DNA of 64,000 bases from Sulfitobacter marinus (GTDB taxonomy: Bacteria > Pseudomonadota > Alphaproteobacteria > Rhodobacterales > Rhodobacteraceae), in assembly GCF_900116285.1 (NCBI RefSeq), contig NZ_FPAJ01000005.1:62001-126000 (forward strand), written 5' to 3'. The stretch's first letter is position 1, and each line of letters starts with the position of its first letter. Both the position numbers and the translations under genes were made by a program. Below are positions 52,000 to 62,286 of this stretch, piece after piece. The notes under the pieces were generated by a model. It was not told the DNA's origin. It saw only the letters and a list, made by a program, of their open reading frames with translations, and ran no database searches.

Positions 52000-52095
52000 A
52001 CTAGGCGGCTTACTAGAAAGGTGGCGCGGTGGGGTCAAGCCCTTAACGTACGAAATTTTCCGCACATGCTGGATAAGTTTCATTCGCCACGTTAT

Positions 52096-52947
52096 ATGCG
52101 CCAAATGTGCAGTGATATCACCAACGGTTTGCCCTTTATGAAGATGCATGGGCTGGGAAACGACTTTGTCGTGCTGGATGGGCGCGAGGCGGGTGCGGAA
52201 TCGTTTTCCGTAACACCCACCTTGGCCAAAGCCATCGGACATCGGCATTTTGGTGTTGGCTTCGATCAGCTTGCCATCATTTCGAATGGCAAGGGCGATG
52301 CGCATCTGACGTTCTATAATTCGGATGGCTCGACAGCTGCGGCTTGTGGCAATGCAACCCGCTGTATTGCGCGGTTTCTGATGGACGAGACAGGGAAATC
52401 ATCGCTGCATCTGACCACGGATCGAGGCGATCTGGAAGCCCGCGATCTGGGTGACGGCCAGACATCCGTGAACATGGGGCAGCCGCAGCTTGAGTGGCAG
52501 GATATCCCTCTGGCCCATGCGATGGATACCTTGGAGCTGCCTATTGAGGGCGCGCCAACGGCGACCGGGATGGGCAATCCACATTGCACGTTCTTTGTGG
52601 ATGACGTGGCCGCCGTCGATCTGGCCAGCTTTGGCCCCGAGATCGAACATCATCCGCTCTACCCCGAACGTACCAACGTACAGGTCGCGCAAATTGTCGG
52701 GCCAGATCATATCCGCATGCGCGTCTGGGAACGGGGCGCGGGTGTTACACTGGCCTCCGGGTCGTCCAGCTGCGCCACAGCCGTCGCTGCGGCCCGTAGG
52801 GGGCTGACAGGGCGCAAACTGCGCATCGATCTTGATGGTGGCACGCTGCAGATTGACTGGCGCGAGGATGGCGTTTGGATGACAGGGCCCACCGCCCATG
52901 TTTTCAGCGGCACCCTGACACCTGCATTTTTGGACAGCCTGAAATGA
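52096..52947 (+). CDS. dapF: Diaminopimelate epimerase
   Basis: A 283-residue PLP-independent epimerase that makes meso-diaminopimelate for lysine and peptidoglycan. The two catalytic cysteines are C84 in AAACGNATRC and C226 in SGSSSCATAVAA. The second motif deviates from the usual GTGACA, but the Cys is kept. KMHGLGNDFVVLDG is the classical N-terminal signature. The start is uncertain (52096, 52105 or 52138), with no clear ribosome site. The stop overlaps mtaB by ATGA. Confidence 0.93.
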   Translation: MRQMCSDITNGLPFMKMHGLGNDFVVLDGREAGAESFSVTPTLAKAIGHRHFGVGFDQLAIISNGKGDAHLTFYNSDGSTAAACGNATRCIARFLMDETGKSSLHLTTDRGDLEARDLGDGQTSVNMGQPQLEWQDIPLAHAMDTLELPIEGAPTATGMGNPHCTFFVDDVAAVDLASFGPEIEHHPLYPERTNVQVAQIVGPDHIRMRVWERGAGVTLASGSSSCATAVAAARRGLTGRKLRIDLDGGTLQIDWREDGVWMTGPTAHVFSGTLTPAFLDSLK

Positions 52948-54200
52948 CCGCGCCGATTTTCTCAAACCACGGTTGCCGTCTGAACGCGTATGAGACTGAG
53001 GCGATGAAGGACCTTGCCCAGCAGGCGGGTCTGGAAAATGCTATTGTCGTTAACACCTGCGCGGTCACCGCCGAGGCCGTGCGCAAGGCCCGTCAGGATA
53101 TCCGCAAGCTGCGCAAAGCCAACCCAAATGCCCGGTTGATCGTCACCGGCTGCGCTGCCCAGACGGAACCCGGCACCTTCACCAAAATGGACGAAGTGGA
53201 TGCCGTGATCGGCAACACCGAAAAGATGGTTGGCGCGACGTGGCAAGGGCTGGCTGCCGATTTTATCGGCGAAAGCGAGACCGTACAGGTCGATGACATT
53301 ATGTCGGTCACCGAAACCGCTGGCCATTTGATTGACGGCTTCGGCACGCGCAGCCGGGCGTATGTTCAGGTGCAAAACGGCTGTGATCACCGCTGTACCT
53401 TTTGCATCATTCCCTATGGGCGGGGCAATTCGCGCTCTGTCGCTGCCGGTGTTGTCGTCGATCAAATCAAGCGGTTGGTCGACAAGGGCTTTAACGAGGT
53501 CGTGCTGACCGGCGTGGATCTAACGAGCTGGGGGGCTGATTTACCATCAGAACCGAAACTGGGTGATCTGGTCATGCGGATATTACGGCTCGTCCCTGAT
53601 TTGCCTCGACTGAGAATCAGCTCAATCGATTCGATTGAGGTCGACGACAACCTGATGCAGGCCATTGCAACCGAACCCAGGTTAATGCCGCATTTGCACC
53701 TTAGCTTGCAGCATGGCGATGACATGATCCTCAAGCGGATGAAACGGCGGCATTTACGCGATGATGCGATCCGCTTTGCCGAAGAGGCGCGTAAACTACG
53801 GCCGGACATGACCTTTGGGGCCGATATTATTGCGGGCTTCCCGACGGAAACCGAGGCGATGTTCGCGAACTCTCTCAAGCTGGTCGATGAATGCGATCTG
53901 ACCTGGTTGCATGTGTTCCCCTACTCGGCCCGCGAAGGCACGCCAGCCGCGCGCATGCCCGCCGTGAACGGTACCTTGATCAAAGCCCGTGCAGCCCGGC
54001 TGCGGGAAGCAGGAGAACGGCAAGTGGCCAGACACCTGACCGCCCAGCAGGGTGTCGATCACCGTGTGCTGATGGAAAGCACAGTTATGGGCCGGACAGA
54101 ACAGTTCACCGAAGTGCATTTTTCAACCCCCCAAACCGAGGGGAACATCGTCGGTGCGAAGATCACAGATCACAATAATAAGCATCTGTTGGTCGGTTAG
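52944..54200 (+). CDS. mtaB: tRNA (N6-threonylcarbamoyladenosine(37)-C2)-methylthiotransferase MtaB
   Basis: A 418-residue radical-SAM methylthiotransferase that converts t6A37 to ms2t6A. The N-terminal UPF0004 cluster ligands are C11, C39 and C70. The radical-SAM triad is C147/C151/C154 (CDHRCTFC). The TRAM-like C-terminal domain ends with EGNIVGAKITDHNNKHL. The motif order and the NHGCRLNAYETEAM start point to MtaB rather than MiaB. The ATG at 52944 is coupled to dapF. Confidence 0.93.
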   Translation: MTAPIFSNHGCRLNAYETEAMKDLAQQAGLENAIVVNTCAVTAEAVRKARQDIRKLRKANPNARLIVTGCAAQTEPGTFTKMDEVDAVIGNTEKMVGATWQGLAADFIGESETVQVDDIMSVTETAGHLIDGFGTRSRAYVQVQNGCDHRCTFCIIPYGRGNSRSVAAGVVVDQIKRLVDKGFNEVVLTGVDLTSWGADLPSEPKLGDLVMRILRLVPDLPRLRISSIDSIEVDDNLMQAIATEPRLMPHLHLSLQHGDDMILKRMKRRHLRDDAIRFAEEARKLRPDMTFGADIIAGFPTETEAMFANSLKLVDECDLTWLHVFPYSAREGTPAARMPAVNGTLIKARAARLREAGERQVARHLTAQQGVDHRVLMESTVMGRTEQFTEVHFSTPQTEGNIVGAKITDHNNKHLLVG

Positions 54201-54304
54201 CTGACATTATGCTGTTCTAAAGCATAACCTATGATTGCGTTTTCCAGTGGGTTTGTAGAAGGTTGAAGGCATAGCCTCACCTCGCCCAAGATGGATATCC
54301 AACA

Positions 54305-54997
54305 TTGCCTGTTTCACCGCCCAAGAACCTAAGAAAACTGATCGAGAACGGCGTCTTCTCGAACGAGTCGGACGTTCTGAAACAGTTTATGGCAGAGTTG
54401 GCGACTGAAAAGCGATTGGAAAAGGGCGAGGTCCTGTTTGAACAGGGCGACCCCGGCGAGACCTTGTATGCAATCGGAAGCGGTACATTGGAATTTAGCG
54501 TACTATCGCCCGATGGCCGCAAGCTGATCCTTGACGTGATGAACAAGGGCGCGATTTTTGGCGAGATCGCATTGTTTTCCCCCGGCCCCCGAACTGCAAC
54601 GGTTATCGCCCTAGAAGCGGCCACCGTGTGGGGGGTCAAAAACACTGATGTGCTGGCGTCATTGAGAGAACGCCCCGAACTGGGGGTGGATATGATCCAG
54701 CTGGCCGGGCGGCGCATGCGGTGGATGGGTCAACAACTTCGGGATCAGGTTTTCTTGCCTTTGACGATGCGGCTCGCGCAAAAAATCCTATATCTCGCCA
54801 TGCACAATGGCACCCATGATAACGTTCTCAAGCTATCACAGGCCGAACTGGCCGAATTTGTCGGGGTCAGCCGGGAATCGGTTTCCAAGACCCTCGCCAT
54901 ATGGAAGCGCGAAGGGGTGATTGATCTCAGCCGCGGATCCTTGCGTATTCTTGAGAAAGAAAATCTCGAAAAAATAGCCGCTTCCGAGATTATCTGA
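54305..54997 (+). CDS. Crp/Fnr family transcriptional regulator
   Basis: A 230-residue regulator. The cyclic-nucleotide-type sensor domain (about 18-140) has LFEQGDPGETLYAIGSGTLEF and GEIALFSPGPRTATVIAL, the latter close to the cAMP-binding loop of Crp. There is no N-terminal Cys cluster, so it is not an FNR-type oxygen sensor. The C-terminal helix-turn-helix is LSQAELAEFVGVSRESVSKTLAIW. Its RExxxK recognition residues resemble the RExxxR of Crp, which reads TGTGA. The start is TTG at 54305. A perfect TGTGA-N6-TCACA site lies 7 bp after the stop. Confidence 0.88.
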   Translation: MPVSPPKNLRKLIENGVFSNESDVLKQFMAELATEKRLEKGEVLFEQGDPGETLYAIGSGTLEFSVLSPDGRKLILDVMNKGAIFGEIALFSPGPRTATVIALEAATVWGVKNTDVLASLRERPELGVDMIQLAGRRMRWMGQQLRDQVFLPLTMRLAQKILYLAMHNGTHDNVLKLSQAELAEFVGVSRESVSKTLAIWKREGVIDLSRGSLRILEKENLEKIAASEII

Positions 54998-55327
54998 CCG
55001 TTATGTGATCCAGATCACAGACGCGTGAGCTTTAGTTAACTAAAAATTAATACATTGAAACGCGGGACAGCGATAAAAATCATCCTTCTAGTCTGGATGA
55101 TGTTGGCCCGGTTTAGAGACAGAGGGACAGGGTTCGGCCAAGGTAGTTATCCGCCTTCGTCAGGGCGTTCAATTGATCTGAATGCTTGCCCTTCTCTCTC
55201 TTTTTAAACGGCCATTTTGTTTGTGCATCACAAGAAGGCTCCCCACTTCGCACAAACGCAAAAGCCTTCTGGATCAGTCCCGGTCCAGAAGGCTTTATTT
55301 TTTCGCGGTATCGAAAGACTGACTGGA
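54998..55327 (+). other. 330-bp intergenic region with a Crp-type palindrome and possible sRNA
   Basis: No protein gene is called. TGTGA-TCCAGA-TCACA (55004-55019) matches the Crp consensus palindrome. AT-rich sequence with a TACATT box (55051-55056) follows. A transcript could start near 55055-55075 and run to the terminator at 55261-55303. Three related segments (55233-55240, 55263-55270 and 55288-55295) can form mutually exclusive hairpins. A 36-codon frame starting at 55097 lacks support. Confidence 0.45.
55261..55303. terminator. Bidirectional terminator between the Crp-type gene and petC
   Basis: A 13-bp perfect stem, AAAGCCTTCTGGA (55261-55273) with TCCAGAAGGCTTT (55284-55296), is followed on the plus strand by ATTTTTT and on the minus strand by a shorter T run. 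A second 9-bp palindrome, AAAGACTGA/TCAGTCTTT (55314-55336), overlaps the petC stop codon. Confidence 0.85.
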
Positions 55328-56176
55328 TCAGTCTTTCTTGTATTTTACAGGGGCCCAAAGCCGCTTGTTTGTCAGGTACAGCAGCACCGACAGCAGCGTC
55401 AGGAAAATCACGCCGGCAAAACCAGCCTGCTTGCGTGCCATCATCTTGGGTTCCGCTGTCCACATCAGGAAGGCGGCAACATCCGCAGCCTCGTGATGCA
55501 GATCGGCCGAGTGACCGTCGGCATATTCAACATCATCGCCGTACAGCGGCTGTGCCATGGAGATCCAGCTACCCTCGACCATGGAGTGGCCGTGATCGTC
55601 TTTACAAGAATCAGGGATCCCGCCATTTGCGAACGCTTTGTTATACGAGCCGGGGAAATCCTCGGGCGCGCATTCTGGCGCTTCTTCATAGCCGACCATC
55701 AGGGACGCGATGTATTCCGGCCCGCCGATGCCTTTGAGGAACTGATTGATACCCAGACCATAAGGGCCATGGAAACCAGCACGCTTCTTGGCCATCAAGC
55801 TCAGGTCAGGCGCTGTATCGAGCGCAGAGACCGGAAAGTGGTCAACCGGTGTTGCCGGGCGGAAATCGTCCAGCTCGGCGTCAAAGACTTCGTAGCGTTC
55901 CGAATAGGCGCGCACTTGGTCTTCTGGCATGTGTGGGCCGCCCTCATCTGCCAATGTGCGCAGAGGTACGAATTTCAGACCGTGGCACGCCGAACAGACC
56001 TCGGTATAGACCTGAAGACCACGTTGAAGCTGGTTGGTGTCGTAGGCCCCAAACGGGCCTTCGAAAGAGAAGTCAAAGTCTTCTACATGCGCTGCACCAC
56101 CCGCCGCCAAAGCGGCAGACCCGGTAAGGCCCAAGGCGACAACAGCCGATATGAAAGTTTTCTTGATCATTGTCAT
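55328..56176 (-). CDS. petC: Ubiquinol-cytochrome c reductase cytochrome c1 subunit
   Basis: A 282-residue bc1 subunit carrying covalent haem. It has a signal peptide (about 1-25), the haem motif C61-S-A-C64-H65, a likely Met haem ligand in SWISMAQPL, and a C-terminal membrane anchor ([19 protein letters not shown]). It accepts electrons from the Rieske protein and passes them to cytochrome c. It is third in petABC, 5 bp after petB. The second in-frame ATG (56170) is also usable. Confidence 0.96.
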   Translation of the reverse strand: MTMIKKTFISAVVALGLTGSAALAAGGAAHVEDFDFSFEGPFGAYDTNQLQRGLQVYTEVCSACHGLKFVPLRTLADEGGPHMPEDQVRAYSERYEVFDAELDDFRPATPVDHFPVSALDTAPDLSLMAKKRAGFHGPYGLGINQFLKGIGGPEYIASLMVGYEEAPECAPEDFPGSYNKAFANGGIPDSCKDDHGHSMVEGSWISMAQPLYGDDVEYADGHSADLHHEAADVAAFLMWTAEPKMMARKQAGFAGVIFLTLLSVLLYLTNKRLWAPVKYKKD

Positions 56177-56181
56177 GGTCC

Positions 56182-57525
56182 TTACTCTGCTGGGTTGACC
56201 AGCGTCTTGGTGCCGCCGGTTTTCGCGTCGTAATGCGATGCAAAATCGGCCTCGATGGTTTCGGGCTGAGCCAGAGGTTTCTCAAGCACACCAAGCAACG
56301 GCATGATGACCAGGAAGTAACCGAACCAATAGGCCGCAGCGATCAGCGAAAGGCTGGCATAAGGTTCTTCGGCAGGCATGGCACCCAGCCACATCAGCGC
56401 AAAGAAATCTATAACCAGCAGGGCAAACCACCATTTGAACATCGGACGATACCGACCCGAGCGCACCGAAGATGTATCGAGCCAAGGCACCAAGGCCATC
56501 ACGGCAATCGCACCAAACATAGCCAACACACCAAAGAACTTGGCGTCAATGATGCCACCCGTCACAAAGGACGCGATCTGAACCACCCAAACTTCGGCAG
56601 TAAAGGCGCGCAAAATTGCGTAGAACGGCAGGAAGTACCATTCAGGAACAATATGCGCAGGTGTCGAAAGCGGGTTCGCTTCGATGTAGTTGTCAGGGTG
56701 ACCAAGGTAGTTTGGCATGAAACCGACGATCGCAAAGAAGATCACCAAAATCACGGCCAGCGCGAACAGATCTTTTATTACGAAATATGGCCAGAAAGGC
56801 AGCGTGTCTTTCTCTGCTTCTTCTTTCGATCCGCGACGGACCTCAACACCGGTTGGGTTGTTGTTGCCCGTGGTGTGGAACGCCCAGATGTGAACGATAA
56901 CCAGACCGGCAATCACAAAGGGGAACAGATAGTGCAGGCTGAAGAAACGGTTCAGCGTTGCGTTATCAACCGCTGGTCCACCCAAAAGCAGGGTTTGGAT
57001 CGCGTCGCCAACGAATGGTACGGCACCAAACAGACCGGTAATAACGGTCGCACCCCAGAAAGACATCTGACCCCACGGCAAAACGTAGCCCATGAAGGCG
57101 GTGCCCATCATCAAAAGATAGATCAGCATGCCGACAATCCACGTCACCTCGCGCGGTGCTTTGTAGGAACCGTAGTAAAGGCCGCGGAAGATATGCGCAT
57201 ATACAGCGATAAAGAACAGCGATGCGCCGTTTGCGTGCATGTAACGCAGCATATAGCCGCCATTCACGTTGCGCATGATATGTTCAACCGAGGCAAACGC
57301 CTGATCAACATGCGGCGTATAATGCATCGCCAAAACGATACCGGTAATGATTTGCAACGCCAGACAGAACGTCAGAACGATGCCCCAGATCCACATCCAG
57401 TTCAGGTTCTTAGGGGTCGGGATCATCAATGTGTCATACATTAGTCCAACAACCGGCAGGCGGCTGTGCAGCCACTTTTCGCCGTTTGATTTTGGCTCGT
57501 AATGGTCGTGAGGAATGCCAGCCAT
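56182..57525 (-). CDS. petB: Ubiquinol-cytochrome c reductase cytochrome b subunit
   Basis: A 447-residue, eight-helix cytochrome b with both quinone sites and haems bL and bH. Conserved stretches are [61 protein letters not shown], and the [14 protein letters not shown] (PEWY) quinol-site loop. The length is that of Rhodobacter-type cytochrome b. It lies between petA and petC. Confidence 0.96.
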   Translation of the reverse strand: MAGIPHDHYEPKSNGEKWLHSRLPVVGLMYDTLMIPTPKNLNWMWIWGIVLTFCLALQIITGIVLAMHYTPHVDQAFASVEHIMRNVNGGYMLRYMHANGASLFFIAVYAHIFRGLYYGSYKAPREVTWIVGMLIYLLMMGTAFMGYVLPWGQMSFWGATVITGLFGAVPFVGDAIQTLLLGGPAVDNATLNRFFSLHYLFPFVIAGLVIVHIWAFHTTGNNNPTGVEVRRGSKEEAEKDTLPFWPYFVIKDLFALAVILVIFFAIVGFMPNYLGHPDNYIEANPLSTPAHIVPEWYFLPFYAILRAFTAEVWVVQIASFVTGGIIDAKFFGVLAMFGAIAVMALVPWLDTSSVRSGRYRPMFKWWFALLVIDFFALMWLGAMPAEEPYASLSLIAAAYWFGYFLVIMPLLGVLEKPLAQPETIEADFASHYDAKTGGTKTLVNPAE

Positions 57526-57537
57526 TCTAGTTCTCCC

Positions 57538-58098
57538 TTAACCCAGTTTGATCGTGGTTTCGTCCACGAATTCTGCAATTGGCACCGGCAGATTGGTTGG
57601 TGCTGGACCTTTGCGGATGCGACCCGCAGTATCATAGTGCGAGCCGTGGCAGGGGCAGAACCAGCCGCCGAAATCACCCGCGTCGCCCAAAGGCACACAG
57701 CCAAGGTGCGTACACACGCCCATCATGACCAACCATTCTTCGTTGCCAACCATTGCGCGGTTTTCATCGGTTGCAGGTGAATCAGCCGCGATATTCGCGT
57801 TTTCGGCACCTTGGTCAGGCAGCTCAGACAATTCAACGGCGCGCGCCTTGGCGATCTCGTCGTCGGTGCGACGGCGGATAAACACTGGTTTGCCCAGCCA
57901 TTTGACCGTCAATTGGGTGCCCGGCTCAACCGTGGAAACATCTACGCGGATGGACGACAAAGCCTTAACATCGGCGGATGGGTTCATTTGATTGACCAAA
58001 GGCCAGGCTGCCGCACCTACTGCAACTGCACCTGTACCTGCCGTAGCGTAATAGAGGAAATCCCTCCGGGTGCCTGCGTGATCTTCTGCTTGGGACAC
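57538..58098 (-). CDS. petA: Ubiquinol-cytochrome c reductase Rieske iron-sulfur subunit
   Basis: A 186-residue Rieske protein. The N-terminus has a twin-arginine motif (TRRDFL) and an uncleaved membrane anchor, as known for Tat-exported Rieske proteins. The cluster ligands are C129/H131 and C148/H151, with disulfide C134-C150 (CTHLGC and CPCHGSH). Translation starts at GTG (58098) behind GGAG. It is first in petABC; 175 bp upstream contain the presumed promoter. Confidence 0.96.
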   Translation of the reverse strand: MSQAEDHAGTRRDFLYYATAGTGAVAVGAAAWPLVNQMNPSADVKALSSIRVDVSTVEPGTQLTVKWLGKPVFIRRRTDDEIAKARAVELSELPDQGAENANIAADSPATDENRAMVGNEEWLVMMGVCTHLGCVPLGDAGDFGGWFCPCHGSHYDTAGRIRKGPAPTNLPVPIAEFVDETTIKLG

Positions 58099-58273
58099 GG
58101 GTTAACTCCAAATCGAGGGCCAAAAGGCCATTAATCCAAGGGGCGGCGAAAACACGCCTCCCGTCGTTCTGTTGTTTACTAGCCTCAAGGACTGCGCACG
58201 TCCAGATGCCTTTGATGCGCAAACCGCCGCAGCTAGTGTTTCAATGGGCCTAAAATCCTGAAATTTTACTAAT

Positions 58274-58885
58274 TTATGCAGCAGGTGGCACGGTTGCCTG
58301 CATTGAGGGCCGCGAATCAAAGGTTTTTGCCCAATTCGCCAGCGCATCATTGCCCTTGCGCCAGTTTCGCGCGTCATGCCGAAAATCAAGATAGGAAAGC
58401 GCGCAACCGACAGCGATTTGCCCCATATCCAGCGGGCCAGACAAATGGCTGACCCAGCGGCTGTTCAGCACGGCAACGGCGCGTTCGATTTTGCCCCATT
58501 GTCCTTCGGCCCATTCCGGCATCTGTTTGTCATCGGGGCGCATCCGCCCCTCGTACACCATCAGTAACGCGGCATCCAATATTCCGTCTGCCGTCGCCTC
58601 AAGCGTCAGGGTATCCCAGCGGCGCGGTGCCGCCGGGTACAGCTTGCCGCCGGCGCGGTCATCCAGATAGGCACAAATTACCCGGCTGTCATACAAGGTC
58701 GGTCCTTCGCTGCGCTCAAGTGCAGGGACTTTGGTCAGCGGGTTTTTCGACAGCAACGCTGCATCAGGGGCCAACGGCGTTGTGTTCATAGTCTCAAGTG
58801 TCACATCATCGATCTGGCCGGTTTCGTGCAGCAACACCATGACCTTGCGAACATAGGGCGAGGTCGGGGAATAATAGAGCTTCAT
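58274..58885 (-). CDS. Glutathione S-transferase family protein
   Basis: A 203-residue GST. The thioredoxin-fold domain begins MKLYYSPTSPYVRKVMVLLHE with the family Ser/Tyr region, then LTKVPALE and LYDSRVICAYLDD. The helical domain includes LDMGQIAVGCALSYLDFR. The start at 58885 follows a very strong GGAGGAG site. The substrate is unknown. It lies upstream of petA on the same strand, but the 175-bp gap implies a separate promoter for petABC. Confidence 0.87.
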   Translation of the reverse strand: MKLYYSPTSPYVRKVMVLLHETGQIDDVTLETMNTTPLAPDAALLSKNPLTKVPALERSEGPTLYDSRVICAYLDDRAGGKLYPAAPRRWDTLTLEATADGILDAALLMVYEGRMRPDDKQMPEWAEGQWGKIERAVAVLNSRWVSHLSGPLDMGQIAVGCALSYLDFRHDARNWRKGNDALANWAKTFDSRPSMQATVPPAA

Positions 58886-58959
58886 CGTTGTCTCCTCCAA
58901 GAGTTATGCCAATATCACTGGCAACGCAGGCTGGTGCAATCACTTGTTGTTCCGCTCGT

Positions 58960-59583
58960 TCAGCCGCCTGTGGCCGCGCGCATCATCTGCGCGATGATAT
59001 CCGTCTCGGCCCCGAAACCATGCAGATCGACACCATCAGCTGCAGCCAACCGCACCGCGTCCGGTTTGTTCTGGCTCAGCTTCCAAGTGCCGTCGACGCT
59101 GGTGATGGTAATCCGGCAGGGCACGATCATCCGCATCAGCTTGCGCATCGTCTCATCTTGCATCTTGTCCGTGGTCCAAGGCGGCTTCGGAAGCAGCCTG
59201 TCTTCGTAAAACGCTGATTGACGGTTCAGCAAATCAAGAAGTTCCTCGGTGGGGCGCAGCTCCAACACGCCGGTCAAATGCACAGCAACATAATTCCACG
59301 TCGGTACTTGGTCCTCGACCCCGTACCAATCTGGCGAGACATAGCTATCGCCACCAACCACGGCCAGTTTCACGGCAATCGGTTCGGCCAGTGCACGCGC
59401 AATCGGATTGGATCGCACCAAATGAAGGTCGGCGATATCGCCCGTATCGTTCAACAAAAACGGCACATGCGACATCAACGGCCCCGCAGCCCCATTCGTG
59501 GCAAGCACACCAAATCCACGTTTCCGCGCAAAGGTGATGTTCTTGGCTGTATCGGCATCATGGAAGACCGGGTTCGGGTGCAT
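58960..59583 (-). CDS. PaiB-type FMN-binding protein
   Basis: A 207-residue FMN-binding split-barrel protein of the PaiB family (negative transcriptional regulator-like). Typical segments are MHPNPVFHDADTAKNITFARKRGFGVLATNG, PFLLND, YVSPDWYGVEDQVPTWNYVAVHLTG and PPWTTDKMQDE. In Bacillus, PaiB is linked to sporulation/protease repression; the role here is unknown. It diverges from the FMN riboswitch-ribH gene. The shared FMN theme could be coincidental. Confidence 0.85.
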   Translation of the reverse strand: MHPNPVFHDADTAKNITFARKRGFGVLATNGAAGPLMSHVPFLLNDTGDIADLHLVRSNPIARALAEPIAVKLAVVGGDSYVSPDWYGVEDQVPTWNYVAVHLTGVLELRPTEELLDLLNRQSAFYEDRLLPKPPWTTDKMQDETMRKLMRMIVPCRITITSVDGTWKLSQNKPDAVRLAAADGVDLHGFGAETDIIAQMMRAATGG

Positions 59584-59653
59584 GGCGTTACGTCTTTCGT
59601 GCAAGTGCACTTTTGGTATTGCAGACCCGCGCACAGCTTGGCAACTTAGACAT

Positions 59654-59799
59654 ATTCTCAGGGCGGGGTGTAATTCCCCACCGGCGGTATGTGGCCTTGC
59701 GTCACGAGCCCGCGAGCGCGACCGCCCCTTTTGGGTCGGTTGGTCAGCAGATCTGGTGAGATGCCAGAGCCGACGGTCATAGTCCGGATGAAAGAGAAT
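59654..59799 (+). ncRNA. FMN riboswitch (RFN element)
   Basis: All conserved parts are present in order: P1 ATTCTC (59654-59659) closing with GAGAAT (59794-59799), GGGCGGGGTGTAATTCCCCACCGGCGGT, the GAGCCCGCGAGCG block, the TGGTGAGATGCCAGAGCCGACGGT region and AGTCCGGATGAAAGAG. It lies 86 bases upstream of ribH and should down-regulate it when FMN is high. Confidence 0.93.
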
Positions 59800-59885
59800 G
59801 CGTTTGCGCGGACCCAATTCTGGGCCGTCCGCAATCGTGATCGCCTTGGGTGACTTGTGTCGCTGACGTTAAAAAGGAGATCACT

Positions 59886-60320
59886 ATGACACACACCCGC
59901 TACGCCTTTATCAAAGCCCGTTGGCATGCCGATATCGTGGATCGTGCCTATGACGGATTTTCTGAAACCATCCCAGCCGGCCAAATCGACGTGGTCGATG
60001 TACCCGGCGCATTCGAGATGCCTTTGATGGCGCAGACGCTTGCAAAATCAGGGAAATACGACGCCATTATTTGCGCGGCTTTTGTCGTGGATGGTGGCAT
60101 CTACCGCCACGATTTTGTGGCATCAGCCGTTGTAGATGGGTTGATGCGCGTAGGACTGGATACCGGCGTTCCGATCCTGTCCGTATCTCTGACGCCACAT
60201 CATTATCAGGAAACCGACCACCACAACGCGATCTACCGCGCACATTTTGTGGAAAAAGGCCGCGAGGCCGCATCCGCAGCCCTTGGTATCGTTGCCGCGC
60301 GTCAGCTGCTAGACGCCTGA
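59886..60320 (+). CDS. ribH: 6,7-dimethyl-8-ribityllumazine synthase, type II (RibH2)
   Basis: A 144-residue lumazine synthase that condenses 5-amino-6-ribitylaminouracil with 3,4-dihydroxy-2-butanone 4-phosphate. It begins RYAFIKARWHADIVDRAYDGF with the decamer-type (RibH2) N-terminus known from Brucella/Mesorhizobium. VPGAFEMPLMAQ and the GGIYRHDFVASAV block follow, including the catalytic-type His. AAGGAGA precedes the ATG. A standalone RibH2 under an FMN riboswitch is known from Brucella. Confidence 0.92.
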   Translation: MTHTRYAFIKARWHADIVDRAYDGFSETIPAGQIDVVDVPGAFEMPLMAQTLAKSGKYDAIICAAFVVDGGIYRHDFVASAVVDGLMRVGLDTGVPILSVSLTPHHYQETDHHNAIYRAHFVEKGREAASAALGIVAARQLLDA

Positions 60321-60339
60321 TACTGCGCGGGCCTGCACG

Positions 60340-62268
60340 TCAGGCCCGCTGCGCTGCAATACTGGCAACGCCCAACACATCCAGCACCTTGGCCTCGATC
60401 TGTTCGGCGTTCATGCCGGCGACAGCATACATATCTGCCGGACTTGCCTGATCAATAAAGGTATCAGGCAGCACCATCGACCGATACTTGAGCCCTTCGT
60501 CAAACACGCCTTCATCGCTCAGCAATTGCGCAACATGGCTGCCAAAGCCGCCAACAGCGCCTTCTTCAATCGTGATCAGCGCCTCGTGATCAGCGGCAAG
60601 CGTCAGGATCATGTCCCGGTCCAGTGGCTTGGCAAAACGCGCGTCCGCAATGGTCGGTGTAATGCCCTTGGCGCGCAACGCCTCGGCGGCCTTTTCAACC
60701 TCGGCCAAACGGGTGCCGAATGACAGCAAGGCCACGCGCTTGCCCTCTGCGATGATCCGCCCCTTGCCAATCTCAAGCGGTACGCCGCGCTCGGGCATAT
60801 CAACCCCATTGCCTTCGCCACGCGGGAAACGGAATGCAATCGGGCCGTCCTCATGCGCCGCTGCGGTAGCAACCATATGCACCAGCTCAGCCTCATCCGC
60901 GGCGGCCATCACGACCATACCCGGCAAATTGGCCAAGAACGCCACATCAAATGCGCCTGCATGGGTCGCCCCATCGGCACCAACCAATCCGGCGCGATCA
61001 ATCGCAAAGCGCACCGGAAGGCGCTGGATCGCGACATCATGCACAACCTGATCATAGCCGCGCTGCAAGAACGTCGAATACATTGTGCAAAACGGCTTCA
61101 TCCCGCCTGCCGCCAAAGCGGCTGAAAATGTCACGCCATGTTGTTCGGCAATGCCCACATCAAAGCAGCGGCTGGGATAGCGTTCAGCAAACAGATTCAA
61201 CCCGGTACCATCCGGCATCGCCGCCGTGACCGCACAAATCTTATCGTCCTTGGCCGCCTCGGCGATCAGGCTATCGGCAAATACACGCGTATAGCTGGGT
61301 GCATTCGACGGCGCTTTTTTCTGCTCGCCGGTCAGAACGTTAAACTTGGCCGTGGCGTGCCCCTTGTCGCGGGCCGCCTCAGCCGGGCCATAGCCCTTGC
61401 CCTTCTTGGTGATCACATGGATCAACGTCGGCCCCGTCGCCCGCGCCTTAACCGTGCGCAGCACAGGCAGCAACTGGTTCAGATCATGCCCGTCAATCGG
61501 CCCCAAATACGAGAACCCCAACTGTTCGAACAAAGTGCCACCAACGGCCATGCCCTTCAGGATATCCTTGGCGCGCTTTGCCCCCTCACGGAACGGGCCG
61601 GGCAGCAGACTAACCGCCCCCTTGGCCGCCGCTTTGAAATTCTGAAAAGGCTCTTCGGCGTACAAACGACTTAGATAAGACGACATCGCGCCAACAGGCG
61701 GGGCAATCGACATCTCGTTATCGTTCAAAATCACGATCATCCGCTTTTTCAGATGGCCCGCGTTATTCATCGCCTCATAGGCCATACCGGCAGACATCGA
61801 CCCGTCACCGATCACCGCAATCGCATCGCCCAGCCCCTCGGGCACCACGCCGCCCAGATCACGCGCAACGGCAAAGCCCAACGCCGCCGAGATAGATGTC
61901 GAACTATGCGCGGCCCCGAACGGGTCATAGGGGGATTCACTGCGCTTGGTGAAACCGCTCAACCCGTCCTTCATCCGCAAGGTGCGAATGCGATCCCGCC
62001 GTTCGGTCAGTATTTTATGCGGATAGCATTGATGGCTCACATCCCAGATCAACTTGTCACGTGGTGTGTCAAAAACCGCATGCAAGGCGACCGTCAGCTC
62101 GACCACACCCAAGCCCGCACCCAGATGCCCGCCAGTTTCAGACACAGCCGAAATCGTCTCGGCGCGCAGTTCGTCCGACAGCTTGATCAGCTCGGGGTCG
62201 GAAAACTGTTTCAGGTCCGCAGGGCGGGCCACACGGTCCAGCAATGGTGTCTTGGGTCTGTCAGTCAT
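60340..62268 (-). CDS. dxs: 1-deoxy-D-xylulose-5-phosphate synthase
   Basis: A 642-residue TPP enzyme, the first step of the MEP isoprenoid route (pyruvate + glyceraldehyde-3-phosphate to DXP). The TPP motif [18 protein letters not shown], the [17 protein letters not shown]-terminus, and the transketolase pyrimidine domain with [21 protein letters not shown] are all present. It is third in the xseB-ispA-dxs operon, 18 bp after ispA. Confidence 0.97.
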   Translation of the reverse strand: MTDRPKTPLLDRVARPADLKQFSDPELIKLSDELRAETISAVSETGGHLGAGLGVVELTVALHAVFDTPRDKLIWDVSHQCYPHKILTERRDRIRTLRMKDGLSGFTKRSESPYDPFGAAHSSTSISAALGFAVARDLGGVVPEGLGDAIAVIGDGSMSAGMAYEAMNNAGHLKKRMIVILNDNEMSIAPPVGAMSSYLSRLYAEEPFQNFKAAAKGAVSLLPGPFREGAKRAKDILKGMAVGGTLFEQLGFSYLGPIDGHDLNQLLPVLRTVKARATGPTLIHVITKKGKGYGPAEAARDKGHATAKFNVLTGEQKKAPSNAPSYTRVFADSLIAEAAKDDKICAVTAAMPDGTGLNLFAERYPSRCFDVGIAEQHGVTFSAALAAGGMKPFCTMYSTFLQRGYDQVVHDVAIQRLPVRFAIDRAGLVGADGATHAGAFDVAFLANLPGMVVMAAADEAELVHMVATAAAHEDGPIAFRFPRGEGNGVDMPERGVPLEIGKGRIIAEGKRVALLSFGTRLAEVEKAAEALRAKGITPTIADARFAKPLDRDMILTLAADHEALITIEEGAVGGFGSHVAQLLSDEGVFDEGLKYRSMVLPDTFIDQASPADMYAVAGMNAEQIEAKVLDVLGVASIAAQRA

Positions 62269-62286
62269 CTCGGCCCCTCCGAAGGG

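Noticed and set aside
54305..54997. FNR-type oxygen sensor
   Set aside because: The N-terminal cysteine cluster needed for an iron-sulfur cluster is absent.
56170..57444. 424-codon open frame on the plus strand opposite petB
   Set aside because: It lies wholly antisense to a textbook cytochrome b gene, and the translation is low-complexity and charged without a fold signature.
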